Origin: Alphaproteobacteria bacterium
GTDB lineage: Bacteria; Pseudomonadota; Gammaproteobacteria; Burkholderiales; Burkholderiaceae_C
Reading direction: 5' to 3'
Assembly: GCA_030054175.1 (NCBI GenBank)
Contig: JASGCM010000015.1
Location: 1-64,000, forward strand
Length of the DNA stretch: 64,000 nt
The notes under the pieces are model-generated. The model was not told where the DNA came from. It did not search any database and was given only the letters and a program-made list of their open reading frames with translations. This document shows, piece after piece, positions 55,726 through 64,000 of this stretch. How positions within the stretch are numbered: position 1 is the first letter of the stretch; each line of letters begins with the position of its first letter. Made by a program: the position numbers and the translations under genes.

Positions 55726-56414
55726 GTTCGCGTCTCTTCCAACAGATAGCCGATGCCGCGCAGGGTGCGAATGCCTGCCCCGGAGCCCTGAAGTTTCTTG
55801 CGCAAACGCGAGATGAATGCCTCCAGGGCGTTGTCACCCAATAGATCGTCAAAGCCCGACAGTTTTTCGGCCAGCTCTTTTTTGCTGATCACGCGCCCCG
55901 GAGGACTGAGCAACTCGCACAACACCTCGTATTCGCGCGCAGGCAGGATCAGGTCATCTTGAGCCAGCTGGATACGCCGCAAGGACCGCGTCAAGGTCAA
56001 TTGACCAACGCTGACGACTTCTTCGGTACCCAGGCTGCGTCTGGCCAAGGCGCGCAAGCGGGCCTCGACCTCGGCCAACTCAAAAGGCTTGCCCAGATAA
56101 TCATCGGCGCCAGCATCCAGGCCGGCAATGCGCTCTTCGGTGCGATTTCGGGCGGTCAACACCAAAACGGGGGTACGGTCGCCACGGCGGCGGTGCTCCC
56201 TGAGCAACTCCAGACCGCTGCCCTGTGCGCAGTCGGACTGTCCGGTCAGAGGCAGATTGAGATCCAGCAAGACTGCGTCGTAAGCCTGCACCGACCAAAA
56301 GTGCCGTCCTCGGGCCAAGTCGCCCGCAGCGTCGACTCGATGACCAGCATCGGCCAAGCTGCGCTGTACGACTTCTCGCAGCACGGTGTCGTCTTCCATC
56401 AACAAAATGCGCAT
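55719..56414 (-). CDS. OmpR/PhoB-family response regulator
   Basis: MRILLMEDDTVLREVV, LLDLNLP phospho-Asp, VLTARN, DDYLGKPFELAEVEARLRAL, winged-helix C-terminus. Confidence 0.93.
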   Translation of the reverse strand: MRILLMEDDTVLREVVQRSLADAGHRVDAAGDLARGRHFWSVQAYDAVLLDLNLPLTGQSDCAQGSGLELLREHRRRGDRTPVLVLTARNRTEERIAGLDAGADDYLGKPFELAEVEARLRALARRSLGTEEVVSVGQLTLTRSLRRIQLAQDDLILPAREYEVLCELLSPPGRVISKKELAEKLSGFDDLLGDNALEAFISRLRKKLQGSGAGIRTLRGIGYLLEETRTC

Positions 56415-56435
56415 CCAGCGGCTCCCAAGGGTCTT

Positions 56436-56463
56436 GGTCAGGTATCGGTCAGGCACAACCTGA
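56436..56463. promoter_or_regulatory. Candidate response-regulator operator between divergent RR and TolC genes
   Basis: GGTCAGG at 56436-56442 and 56447-56453 (11-bp period); also TCAGG-CACAA-CCTGA inverted repeat at 56449-56463. Confidence 0.5.
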
Positions 56464-56473
56464 GATAAACCCA

Positions 56474-57808
56474 ATGATGAGCATACGACAATTGAGACAA
56501 TCTGTTGTGCAAGCCACCCTTTGGGTCGGTGTGGGCCTGTCTAGCGTGGCATTGGCACAAACTCCTTTGGACTTGGATCGTGTTCTGGAGGTAGCCAGCG
56601 CCAACCTAGAGGTCCAACTCAGCCAGTCCGCCCTGGCGGCAGCCCGCGCCGACATCACCAGCGCCGACCGCAACCCATTCCCGGTACTGTCGGCCCGCAC
56701 CTCGTCCATCGACCTGCAAAACGGCATCGGCGGCGGGAATGTGTGGCGAGATAAACGCATCGACAAGGGTCTGGGCCTGGACATCACCCAAGAGCGCGGT
56801 GAAAAGCGCGAATGGCGTACGCGCGGGGCGAAAAGTGCTGCCCGCGCGGCCGAGGAAGACGTGGCCCAGACCCGACGCCGCCAACTGTGGTTGGCCAGCA
56901 TGGCCTATTTCGAATGGCTGGCCCAAAGCGAAAGGCTGCGCCATGTCTCGGCCATGGCCCAAGCCAGCCGCCAGCAAGCGCAGGTGGCAGCTCAACGGCA
57001 ACAGGCGGGCGATGTGTCCATGCAAGACCGTTTGCGCTTTGACATTGAGGCGCGTCGCGCCGAAGCAGAAGTCCCCTCCGCACAAGCGGCTTTGCAACGT
57101 GCGATGCTGGCGTTGCAACTGATCACACGCATCGAGTCGCCAACGAGTATTTGGTCACCGGCCCAAAGTTGGCCCAACATCGGTACGGCCTCCTATCCGG
57201 CAGAACACTGGCCACAACGACTGCAACAAGCCGTAGATCAACGCCCCGATGTGGCGGCCGCTCAAAACCGCCTTGAGGCCGCGCGACACGGACTGGACTT
57301 GGCGCTGGCACAAAAGAAGTCAGACATCACCTGGGGCAGCAGTTTCGATCATTACCCGGGCACTTCGGCGCGCCTGCTGGAATTTCGCATGCAAATGCCA
57401 CTGCAATGGAATTACAACTACCAAGGCGAGATCGCCCGGGCTCAAGCCCTGGTCGTGCAAAGCCAAGACCTCCTGGCCCAGACCCGCTTGCAAGCCCAGA
57501 CCGAATTAGCGGGGCTGTACCAAAGCTTTGTCGCCGCCCAAGGCCGCTGGCAAGCGCACCAAGAAGGCATCTTGCCGCAAGCCCAACAGGTGCTTGCACA
57601 AGCTGAACTGGCCTACCAAAAAGGGGGCTTGTCACTGACCGACTTGCTCGACGCCCGGCGCACCTTTCACCAGGCCTGGCTCGATTGCTTGGTGGCGCGG
57701 CTTGAATGGACCAACGCTTACTCGGGTTTGCTGTTTCATACCGAGACCGAAGCGCAAGCTCGCACCCAATTGACCCGATCCTCCCACGCGGCAGGATTCA
57801 CTCACTGA
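56474..57808 (+). CDS. TolC-family outer membrane efflux protein
   Basis: Signal peptide; coiled-coil Ala/Gln-rich repeats; first gene of a tripartite efflux operon. Confidence 0.9.
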   Translation: MMSIRQLRQSVVQATLWVGVGLSSVALAQTPLDLDRVLEVASANLEVQLSQSALAAARADITSADRNPFPVLSARTSSIDLQNGIGGGNVWRDKRIDKGLGLDITQERGEKREWRTRGAKSAARAAEEDVAQTRRRQLWLASMAYFEWLAQSERLRHVSAMAQASRQQAQVAAQRQQAGDVSMQDRLRFDIEARRAEAEVPSAQAALQRAMLALQLITRIESPTSIWSPAQSWPNIGTASYPAEHWPQRLQQAVDQRPDVAAAQNRLEAARHGLDLALAQKKSDITWGSSFDHYPGTSARLLEFRMQMPLQWNYNYQGEIARAQALVVQSQDLLAQTRLQAQTELAGLYQSFVAAQGRWQAHQEGILPQAQQVLAQAELAYQKGGLSLTDLLDARRTFHQAWLDCLVARLEWTNAYSGLLFHTETEAQARTQLTRSSHAAGFTH

Positions 57809-57817
57809 AAGCCTCGC

Positions 57818-59008
57818 ATGAATGCCCAATACCTTTGTCTGCGCATCGGACTGACCCTGAGCCTGGGTTTGCTCGGCGCCTGCCAAGACGCACCGACCCC
57901 TTTAGCCGCGCCGAGCCAGCCGATCATTCAAAACAACCAGATCCGATATCCTGCCGACCATCCCCAATTGACGCTGCTGGGCACCGAAGCCGTAGCCCCG
58001 GCGCACAATTTACGGATTGAGTTGCCCGCCAAACTGGTTTGGAACGAAGAGCGAACGCAACGCATCTACCCGGCATTTTCTGGGCGCGTGGTGGGCATTC
58101 ACGTCGACCTGGGTCAATCGGTCCAGGTCGGCTCGCGACTGGCCCAACTGGCGTCACCCGAGTTTGGTTTGGCGCAAGCCGATGCGGCGCGCGCGCAAGC
58201 CGATCTGTCGTTGGCACAGAAACAGTTGCGCCGCCAACAAGAGTTGTTCGATGCCGGCGTGTTGGCGCACAAAGATCTTGAGTTGGCGCAGGCCGAAGAA
58301 GCCCGTGCACAGGCCGAGTGGTCAAGAGCCCACAGCCGAGTGCGCTTGTACAGCTCGGCCACAGGACTCGGTGTAGATCAAAGCTTGTCACTGACCAGTG
58401 GCATCCATGGCGTGGTGGTTGAGCGCAACATCAATCCGGGGCAAGAGTTGCGTCCCGATCAAAGTGGCCCTGGCACGCCACCCTTGTTTGTCATCACTGA
58501 CCCGCAGCAGCTGTGGGTACAAATCGACGCGCGCGAACTGGATCTGACCAGCCTGAAACCGGGTCGAGACATCCGCATCAAGGTGCCCTCTTTGCCCGAG
58601 GCTTCTTTCACGGCCCAAATCCATGCGGTGGCCGACTACATCGACCCCAGCACTCGCACCATCAAAGTCCGCGCAGTCGTGCCCAATCCGCAACGACTGC
58701 TCAAAGGCGAGATGCTGGCCACAGCCCATTTCGATCGCACGTTCATTGACACCGTGCTGGTACCCGCCAGTGCGGTGTTCCTGCGTGGCGCCCAACACCT
58801 CGTCTTCGTGCAAAGCGCGCCCGGGGTATTTGAGCCGCGCAGCATCGTGGTCTTGCACGAGAGCCCGAAAGAGGTATTGGTCAGCGAGGGTCTGCATGTG
58901 GGTGAGCGGGTGGTGGTGCAAAACGGTCTGTTGCTGGCACGTGAGTTGCGCAACGCCCAAGACGAAGCCCAACAAAAGCCCATGACCCCATCGGCGGGCA
59001 AGCCATGA
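57818..59008 (+). CDS. Efflux RND transporter periplasmic adaptor (lipoprotein)
   Basis: Lipobox GLLGAC; barrel/hairpin adaptor pattern (GRVVGIHVDLGQSVQVGSRLAQLASPEF, LWVQIDARELDLTSLKPG). Confidence 0.91.
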   Translation: MNAQYLCLRIGLTLSLGLLGACQDAPTPLAAPSQPIIQNNQIRYPADHPQLTLLGTEAVAPAHNLRIELPAKLVWNEERTQRIYPAFSGRVVGIHVDLGQSVQVGSRLAQLASPEFGLAQADAARAQADLSLAQKQLRRQQELFDAGVLAHKDLELAQAEEARAQAEWSRAHSRVRLYSSATGLGVDQSLSLTSGIHGVVVERNINPGQELRPDQSGPGTPPLFVITDPQQLWVQIDARELDLTSLKPGRDIRIKVPSLPEASFTAQIHAVADYIDPSTRTIKVRAVVPNPQRLLKGEMLATAHFDRTFIDTVLVPASAVFLRGAQHLVFVQSAPGVFEPRSIVVLHESPKEVLVSEGLHVGERVVVQNGLLLARELRNAQDEAQQKPMTPSAGKP

Positions 59009-62000
59009 AACGCATCATTCAATTCGCCATCAACCAGCCGCTGTTCATCATGCTGGGCGTCTTGCTGTTTGTGATGGCCGGCGTGTTTTCTTTCAACAAA
59101 CTCTCGGTGGAGGCCTTTCCAGACGTGACCGATACCCAGGTGACTGTCATCGCGCTGTTTCCGGGACGGGCCGCCGAAGAGGTGGAAAAACAAGTCACTT
59201 TGCCGATTGAGACGGCATTGGCGGGCTTGCCCAACTCCATCCGCTTGTTCTCACACACTCAGTTTGGCCTGTCCTACACCGTCATCACATACAACGACAA
59301 CGCCGAGGTCAATTTGGCGCGACAGCAGGTCAACGAGCGTTTACTCAGCGTCGATCTGCCGCCCGGCACTCAAGTGAACATCGCCCCCAATGCGACGCCG
59401 GTGGGCGAGATCATGCGCTATCGGGTGCGTGGCGACGGACAAAACACCACCGACTTACGCACGCTGGAAGACTGGGTCATCGAACGCGCCTTGCGACAAG
59501 TGCCTGGCGTGGCCGACGTGGTCGCCATGGGCGGCTTCATCAAACAATACGAAGTGCAGCCTGACATCGATCGACTGCGCGCGCACAAGCTGACTTTTCA
59601 AAATCTGCTGGATGCACTGGGGCGCGGCAACAGCAACGCTGGCGGCAGCTATGTAGCCCAAGGCGCACAACAATTCGCCATTCGCGGCATCGGTTTGCTG
59701 AGATCGGCCGACGACATCGGCGAGATCGTTTTGGCTTCACGCAATGGCACCCCCATTTTGATTCGAGACGTGGCACAAGTGAAGGTGGGCGCCGTTCCGC
59801 GTCTAGGCATCGTCGGCCAGGACAGCGATGACGATGCGGTGATCGGCATTGTCATCATGCGCAAAGGCGAAAACCCAAGCGTGGTCCTCAAGGCCGTCAA
59901 AGAGCGCATAGACCAACTCAATCAGCGCTGGTTGCCACCCGGTGTTCAGATCGTCCCCTTCTATGACCGAACCTGGTTGATGAACAAAACCTTAACCACG
60001 GTGTTTCGCAATTTGGTCGAAGGCGCTTTGCTGGTTGCCCTGGTTTTGTATCTGTTTTTATCCAATATGCGCGCCAGTTTGGCGGTCGTGGTGGTGATTC
60101 CTTTGTCCCTATTGGCGACCTTCATGGGTTTAAAAATCATGGGCGTGCCGGCCAACCTGCTCAGCCTGGGTGCCATGGACTTCGGCATCATCGTCGACGG
60201 GGCAGTGATCGTGATCGAGAACATCATGCACCGATTGGCCCAACGCGGTGAAGGGATGAACGAAAAAGAGCGCAAAACGGTGATCATTCAGGCCGCCAAC
60301 GAAGTGGGGCGTCCTACTTTGTTTTCTATGTTGATCATCATCGCGGCACACATCCCGATCTTCGCTCTTGAGCGTCATGAAGGGCGTATCTTTCAACCCA
60401 TGGCCCTTTCCGTCACCACGGCACTGTTGGGTTCGCTGATCATTTCATTGACCCTGGTGCCTTTGCTGGCCTTCTGGATGCTGCGGCGCAAACTGCCGCA
60501 CGACGACAACCGTCTGGTGTCCTCGGCCAAACGGCTGTATAAGCCTGTCCTTGATTGGGCTTTGCTCAACACCCGCAAAGTGGTGGCCGTCGCGCTGGCG
60601 AGCTTTGTCATCGCATTGGGACTGGGCACCCGACTGGGTTCCGAGTTCTTACCCGAACTCAATGAGGGGACTTTTTGGGTCAACTGGGACTTGCCGCCCA
60701 GCATTTCCCAAGAAGAGGCTTCGCAGGTGCTGCGCATGGCGCGCAAAGCGCTGTCCTCGATACCCGAGGTTCGCACCGTGGTTTCAAAAGCGGGTCAACC
60801 GGAAGACGGCACCGATCCCAAGACCCTGAGCATGGCTGAGGTGTTCGTCGACGTGAAGCCCACAGAAGAGTGGCGCAAGGGGCTCACTCGCGAAACGTTG
60901 ATCGAAGAGATGGAGTCCCGACTGACCGTCATACCTGGTATGAATCCCGCCTTTTCGCAGCCCATCCGAGACAACGTACTCGAATCAATTTCGCAAATCA
61001 AAGGCCAGATCGTGGTCAAGGTCGCTGGCGATGATTTGCAGCAATTGCGCACCACCGTCGAGGCCATGCAACGCCAATTCAAACAGGTTCAAGGTGTTCA
61101 ACGTGCCGAAGTGGATCGTTCCGGCGAGCAACCCCAACTGGTGATCGACATCGATCGCGAACGGGCCGCTCGCTTTGGGCTCAACGTGAGCGATATCCAA
61201 GACGTGATCGAAGCGGCTTTGGCTGGCAAAGTGGCCACCCAAATCTGGGAGGGTGAGCGTAAATTCCCCGCTGCTGTTCGTCTGCCTGCCGAACGCCGTA
61301 ACCTGGAGCAATTGGCGCGCACCCCCATCGCTACGCCCGATGGCGGTTACACCACGCTGGGTGCAGTGGCGGACATCCGACAAGACAGCGGCGCCATGAA
61401 CATCGCACGTGAGGCAGGGCGTCGCACCATGGCGATTGGCATTTTCATCAAAGGCCGCGACATGGGCTCGGTGGTGGCCGACATGCAGGCTCGGGTCAAG
61501 GCCCATGTCGCCATACCCGACAGTTACACCGTGACCTGGTCCGGCGAATTTGAGAACCAAGAGCGGGCCATGAAACGACTGGCGGTGGTGGTGCCCATCT
61601 CATTGCTGCTGATTTTCGTTTTACTGTTTGATGCCTTTAAAACGCTGAAAAGCGCCACATTGATTCTGGTCAATGTGCCACTGGCGTTGGTCGGAGGCAT
61701 CATTGCCCTGTGGCTGTTTGGCATTCCCTTGTCGGTATCCGCCGCCATCGGTTTCATTGCCTTGTCAGGGCAGGCGGTGCTCAATGGGGTGGTGATGTTG
61801 ACGGTGTTTCAGCAATTGCGCAGCGCCGGCTTACCCTTGGTGGAAGCGGTGCGCGAGGGCTCAATGCAGCGGCTTCGAACCGTGCTGATGACGGCCTTGC
61901 TGGCGGCCTTGGGTTTATTGCCCATGGCGCTCAGCCACGACATCGGGGCCGAGACCCAACGCCCTTTGGCGCTGGTGGTGATCGGCGGGCTGGTCTCAGC

Positions 62001-62091
62001 CACCTTGCTCACGCTGGTGGTCTTGCCCGCTTTGTATGTGGCTTGGTTCTCGCCTCGGCACCCCAGCAGAGAAAACACCAAAAACAATTGA
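59005..62091 (+). CDS. Heavy-metal-efflux RND permease (CzcA/CusA family)
   Basis: 1028 aa; FPDVTDTQVTVIALFPGRAAEEVEKQVTLPIE, TM4 AMDFGIIVDGAVIVIENIMHRL. Confidence 0.94.
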   Translation: MKRIIQFAINQPLFIMLGVLLFVMAGVFSFNKLSVEAFPDVTDTQVTVIALFPGRAAEEVEKQVTLPIETALAGLPNSIRLFSHTQFGLSYTVITYNDNAEVNLARQQVNERLLSVDLPPGTQVNIAPNATPVGEIMRYRVRGDGQNTTDLRTLEDWVIERALRQVPGVADVVAMGGFIKQYEVQPDIDRLRAHKLTFQNLLDALGRGNSNAGGSYVAQGAQQFAIRGIGLLRSADDIGEIVLASRNGTPILIRDVAQVKVGAVPRLGIVGQDSDDDAVIGIVIMRKGENPSVVLKAVKERIDQLNQRWLPPGVQIVPFYDRTWLMNKTLTTVFRNLVEGALLVALVLYLFLSNMRASLAVVVVIPLSLLATFMGLKIMGVPANLLSLGAMDFGIIVDGAVIVIENIMHRLAQRGEGMNEKERKTVIIQAANEVGRPTLFSMLIIIAAHIPIFALERHEGRIFQPMALSVTTALLGSLIISLTLVPLLAFWMLRRKLPHDDNRLVSSAKRLYKPVLDWALLNTRKVVAVALASFVIALGLGTRLGSEFLPELNEGTFWVNWDLPPSISQEEASQVLRMARKALSSIPEVRTVVSKAGQPEDGTDPKTLSMAEVFVDVKPTEEWRKGLTRETLIEEMESRLTVIPGMNPAFSQPIRDNVLESISQIKGQIVVKVAGDDLQQLRTTVEAMQRQFKQVQGVQRAEVDRSGEQPQLVIDIDRERAARFGLNVSDIQDVIEAALAGKVATQIWEGERKFPAAVRLPAERRNLEQLARTPIATPDGGYTTLGAVADIRQDSGAMNIAREAGRRTMAIGIFIKGRDMGSVVADMQARVKAHVAIPDSYTVTWSGEFENQERAMKRLAVVVPISLLLIFVLLFDAFKTLKSATLILVNVPLALVGGIIALWLFGIPLSVSAAIGFIALSGQAVLNGVVMLTVFQQLRSAGLPLVEAVREGSMQRLRTVLMTALLAALGLLPMALSHDIGAETQRPLALVVIGGLVSATLLTLVVLPALYVAWFSPRHPSRENTKNN

Positions 62092-62121
62092 ATTGACAGA
62101 AAACGACCTAAAATAGGAAAA

Positions 62122-64000
62122 ATGGCTTCCACTGAAACGGTCTGTGACATCGGCGTCGGGGGCATGACCTGTGCGTCGTGCGTGACGCGTGTTGAGCGCG
62201 CCCTGAGCAAAGTACCCGGGGTCGAAAGCGCCAGCATCAACTTGGCCAGTGAAGTGGCACGCGTCACTTGGCAAAGCCCCTCTGGAGATGCCACAGAACG
62301 ATGGGCCCGTTTGCGGCGCGCCATCCGAGACGCTGGCTACGAGCCGCGCGATCTGGGCACTTCAGGTGCGACCCCGGAGCCCAGTTGGCTTGAGGCCTGG
62401 CCCGTCTGGACGGGTCTGCTGATGAGCTTGCCACTGGTCTTGCCCATGGTCAGCGCACTGTGGGGTCAACACCTCATGCTGCCCCCCGCCTGGCAATTCG
62501 CCTTGGCTACCCCGGTGCAATTCATTTTAGGGGCACGTTTTTACAAGGCCGGTTGGCATGCCCTGCGCGCGGGCACCGGTAATATGGATTTGTTGGTCGC
62601 ATTGGGGACCACAGCCGGTTGGGCCCTGTCGGTTTGGTTGTGGCTGGGTGTGCCGGCGCACGAAAGCCATCACCCCGACTTGTACTTTGAAGGCTCAGCC
62701 GTGGTCATCACCCTGGTGCTGTTGGGCAAATGGCTGGAAGGGCGCGCCAAACGCAGCACCTTGCAGGCCATACAGGCCCTGCAAGCCCTGCGGCCTCAAA
62801 CAGCACGGGTGATGACGCGCGATGGTGGACAAGAGTTGCCCATTGCCGACGTTTTGGTGGGTGATTTGTTGCGTGTCCTGCCCGGCGAACGCATACCTGC
62901 CGATGGGGAAATCACCGAAGGCGACAGCAGCGTGAATGAATCGATGTTGACGGGCGAGCCCTTGCCGGTGCCCAAAAGTGTCCAACAGCACGTGCGTGGA
63001 GGGACGCTCAATGGCGAGGGGATCCTGCACATTCGCGTGACGGCAGTGGGTGCGACCTCGTTGTTGTCGCAAATCATTCGATTGGTAGAAGACGCCCAAG
63101 CGGCCAAAGCGCCGATCCAACGACTTGTCGATCAGATCGCGGCTGTCTTTGTTCCGGTGGTTTTGGTCATCGCCGTACTGACGGGGCTGGCCTGGGCTGG
63201 ATCCGGTGCAAGCTTCGAAGTGGCCCTGATCCACGGCGTGGCCGTGATGGTCATTGCTTGCCCTTGTGCATTGGGCTTGGCGACCCCTGTGGCCATCATG
63301 GCCGGCACAGGTGTGGCTGCCCGTTCAGGTATTTTGATCCGGGATGCCCAGGCACTTGAGTTGGCGCATCGAGCGGGCATCGTGGCTTTTGACAAAACGG
63401 GAACGCTGACCTTGGGTCAACCTCGCTTGATCGAGTTGCTGCCCCTGGTCGAAAGTACAAGTCATTTGCTGCTGCAACAAGCCGCCAGCCTGCAACAACA
63501 CAGTGAGCACCCCTTGGCCAAAGCGGTGCTGTTGGCCGCGCAACAAGCTCCCCTGGATTTGCTGGAGGTGACCCAAAGCCAGGCGGTGGGCGGTCGCGGC
63601 ATTGAAGGACAAATCCATGGATTGGGCTATCGACTGGGCAGTTTGAACTGGCTCGGCCAGCACCTGAGTGCCGCGCAAAAAGAACTGGTGTCCGCGCGCA
63701 TGGCTCAGGGGCACACCGTATCGCTGCTGGCCCAAATCGCGGCCGACGATCATGTTCAACCCTTGGCCGTCCTGGCCTTCGGGGATCAGCCCAAACCGGG
63801 TGTCGAGCAGGCCTTGGATGACCTGAGAGCGCGTGGCCTTCAATTGGCCTTGATTTCGGGCGACAACCTAGGCGCGGCTCAGGCCATGGGTCGAAAGCTG
63901 GGTTTGCGCACCGACGAAATCCACGCTGAAGTCTTACCCGCCGAAAAAACCGCGTGGGTGCGGCGTCTGCAAGATGACGCACATGCCCGCGGTCGCACGG
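62122..64000 (+). CDS. Copper-type P1B ATPase, 3' truncated by the window
   Basis: Not listed in the ORF track as it lacks a stop in the window. [35 protein letters not shown] ([13 protein letters not shown]), phosphorylation motif DKTGTLT. Confidence 0.92.
   Translation, partial: MASTETVCDIGVGGMTCASCVTRVERALSKVPGVESASINLASEVARVTWQSPSGDATERWARLRRAIRDAGYEPRDLGTSGATPEPSWLEAWPVWTGLLMSLPLVLPMVSALWGQHLMLPPAWQFALATPVQFILGARFYKAGWHALRAGTGNMDLLVALGTTAGWALSVWLWLGVPAHESHHPDLYFEGSAVVITLVLLGKWLEGRAKRSTLQAIQALQALRPQTARVMTRDGGQELPIADVLVGDLLRVLPGERIPADGEITEGDSSVNESMLTGEPLPVPKSVQQHVRGGTLNGEGILHIRVTAVGATSLLSQIIRLVEDAQAAKAPIQRLVDQIAAVFVPVVLVIAVLTGLAWAGSGASFEVALIHGVAVMVIACPCALGLATPVAIMAGTGVAARSGILIRDAQALELAHRAGIVAFDKTGTLTLGQPRLIELLPLVESTSHLLLQQAASLQQHSEHPLAKAVLLAAQQAPLDLLEVTQSQAVGGRGIEGQIHGLGYRLGSLNWLGQHLSAAQKELVSARMAQGHTVSLLAQIAADDHVQPLAVLAFGDQPKPGVEQALDDLRARGLQLALISGDNLGAAQAMGRKLGLRTDEIHAEVLPAEKTAWVRRLQDDAHARGRT

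Overview
Hand reading of a 64 kb window of a GC-rich chromosome. The gene content and synteny look like Betaproteobacteria/Burkholderiales, probably a Comamonadaceae-like organism (inference). The window is almost fully coding and mostly housekeeping: pyk, a Crp/Fnr regulator, a desaturase, ybbN-like trx, purE-purK-tsaC, dacB, tsaB-rimI-udg, pyrF, ssb, uvrA, amtB-glnK-torF, comM, split metH, pckG, phoD-like, mnmA, gcdH-like, sbp-cysTWA, acetoacetyl-CoA synthetase, SMP-30, cyclase, a PduO-type ATR, TSUP, a GlcD-like oxidase, parB-(alpha/beta hydrolase-like)-parA, lysE, rsmG, mnmG, an MFS-HK-RR operon, a TolC/adaptor/HME-RND efflux operon and a truncated Cu-type P-type ATPase. I saw no tRNA, rRNA, CRISPR array, prophage or IS element. 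Items most worth a second look: (1) a leftward lipoprotein start at the left edge with a 17-bp G tract directly after the lipobox Cys codon; (2) a near-perfect sigma54 promoter before torF-glnK-amtB, combined with a one-nucleotide frameshift in amtB; (3) a SEC-C zinc motif encoded antisense to the MFS tail, beside a T7-homopolymer-disrupted AHSA1/SRPBCC gene that is coupled to a conserved uncharacterised protein; (4) three parS-like sites inside rsmG/mnmG; (5) two likely pseudo-hydrolases, a degenerate SGNH-like lipoprotein and a parA-parB-intercalated alpha/beta hydrolase-like protein lacking its nucleophile; (6) phased direct repeats in several promoter regions; (7) an unlisted 44-aa membrane protein. 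I cannot show that any of these is a new system. All family calls come from motif recognition, with no database search.
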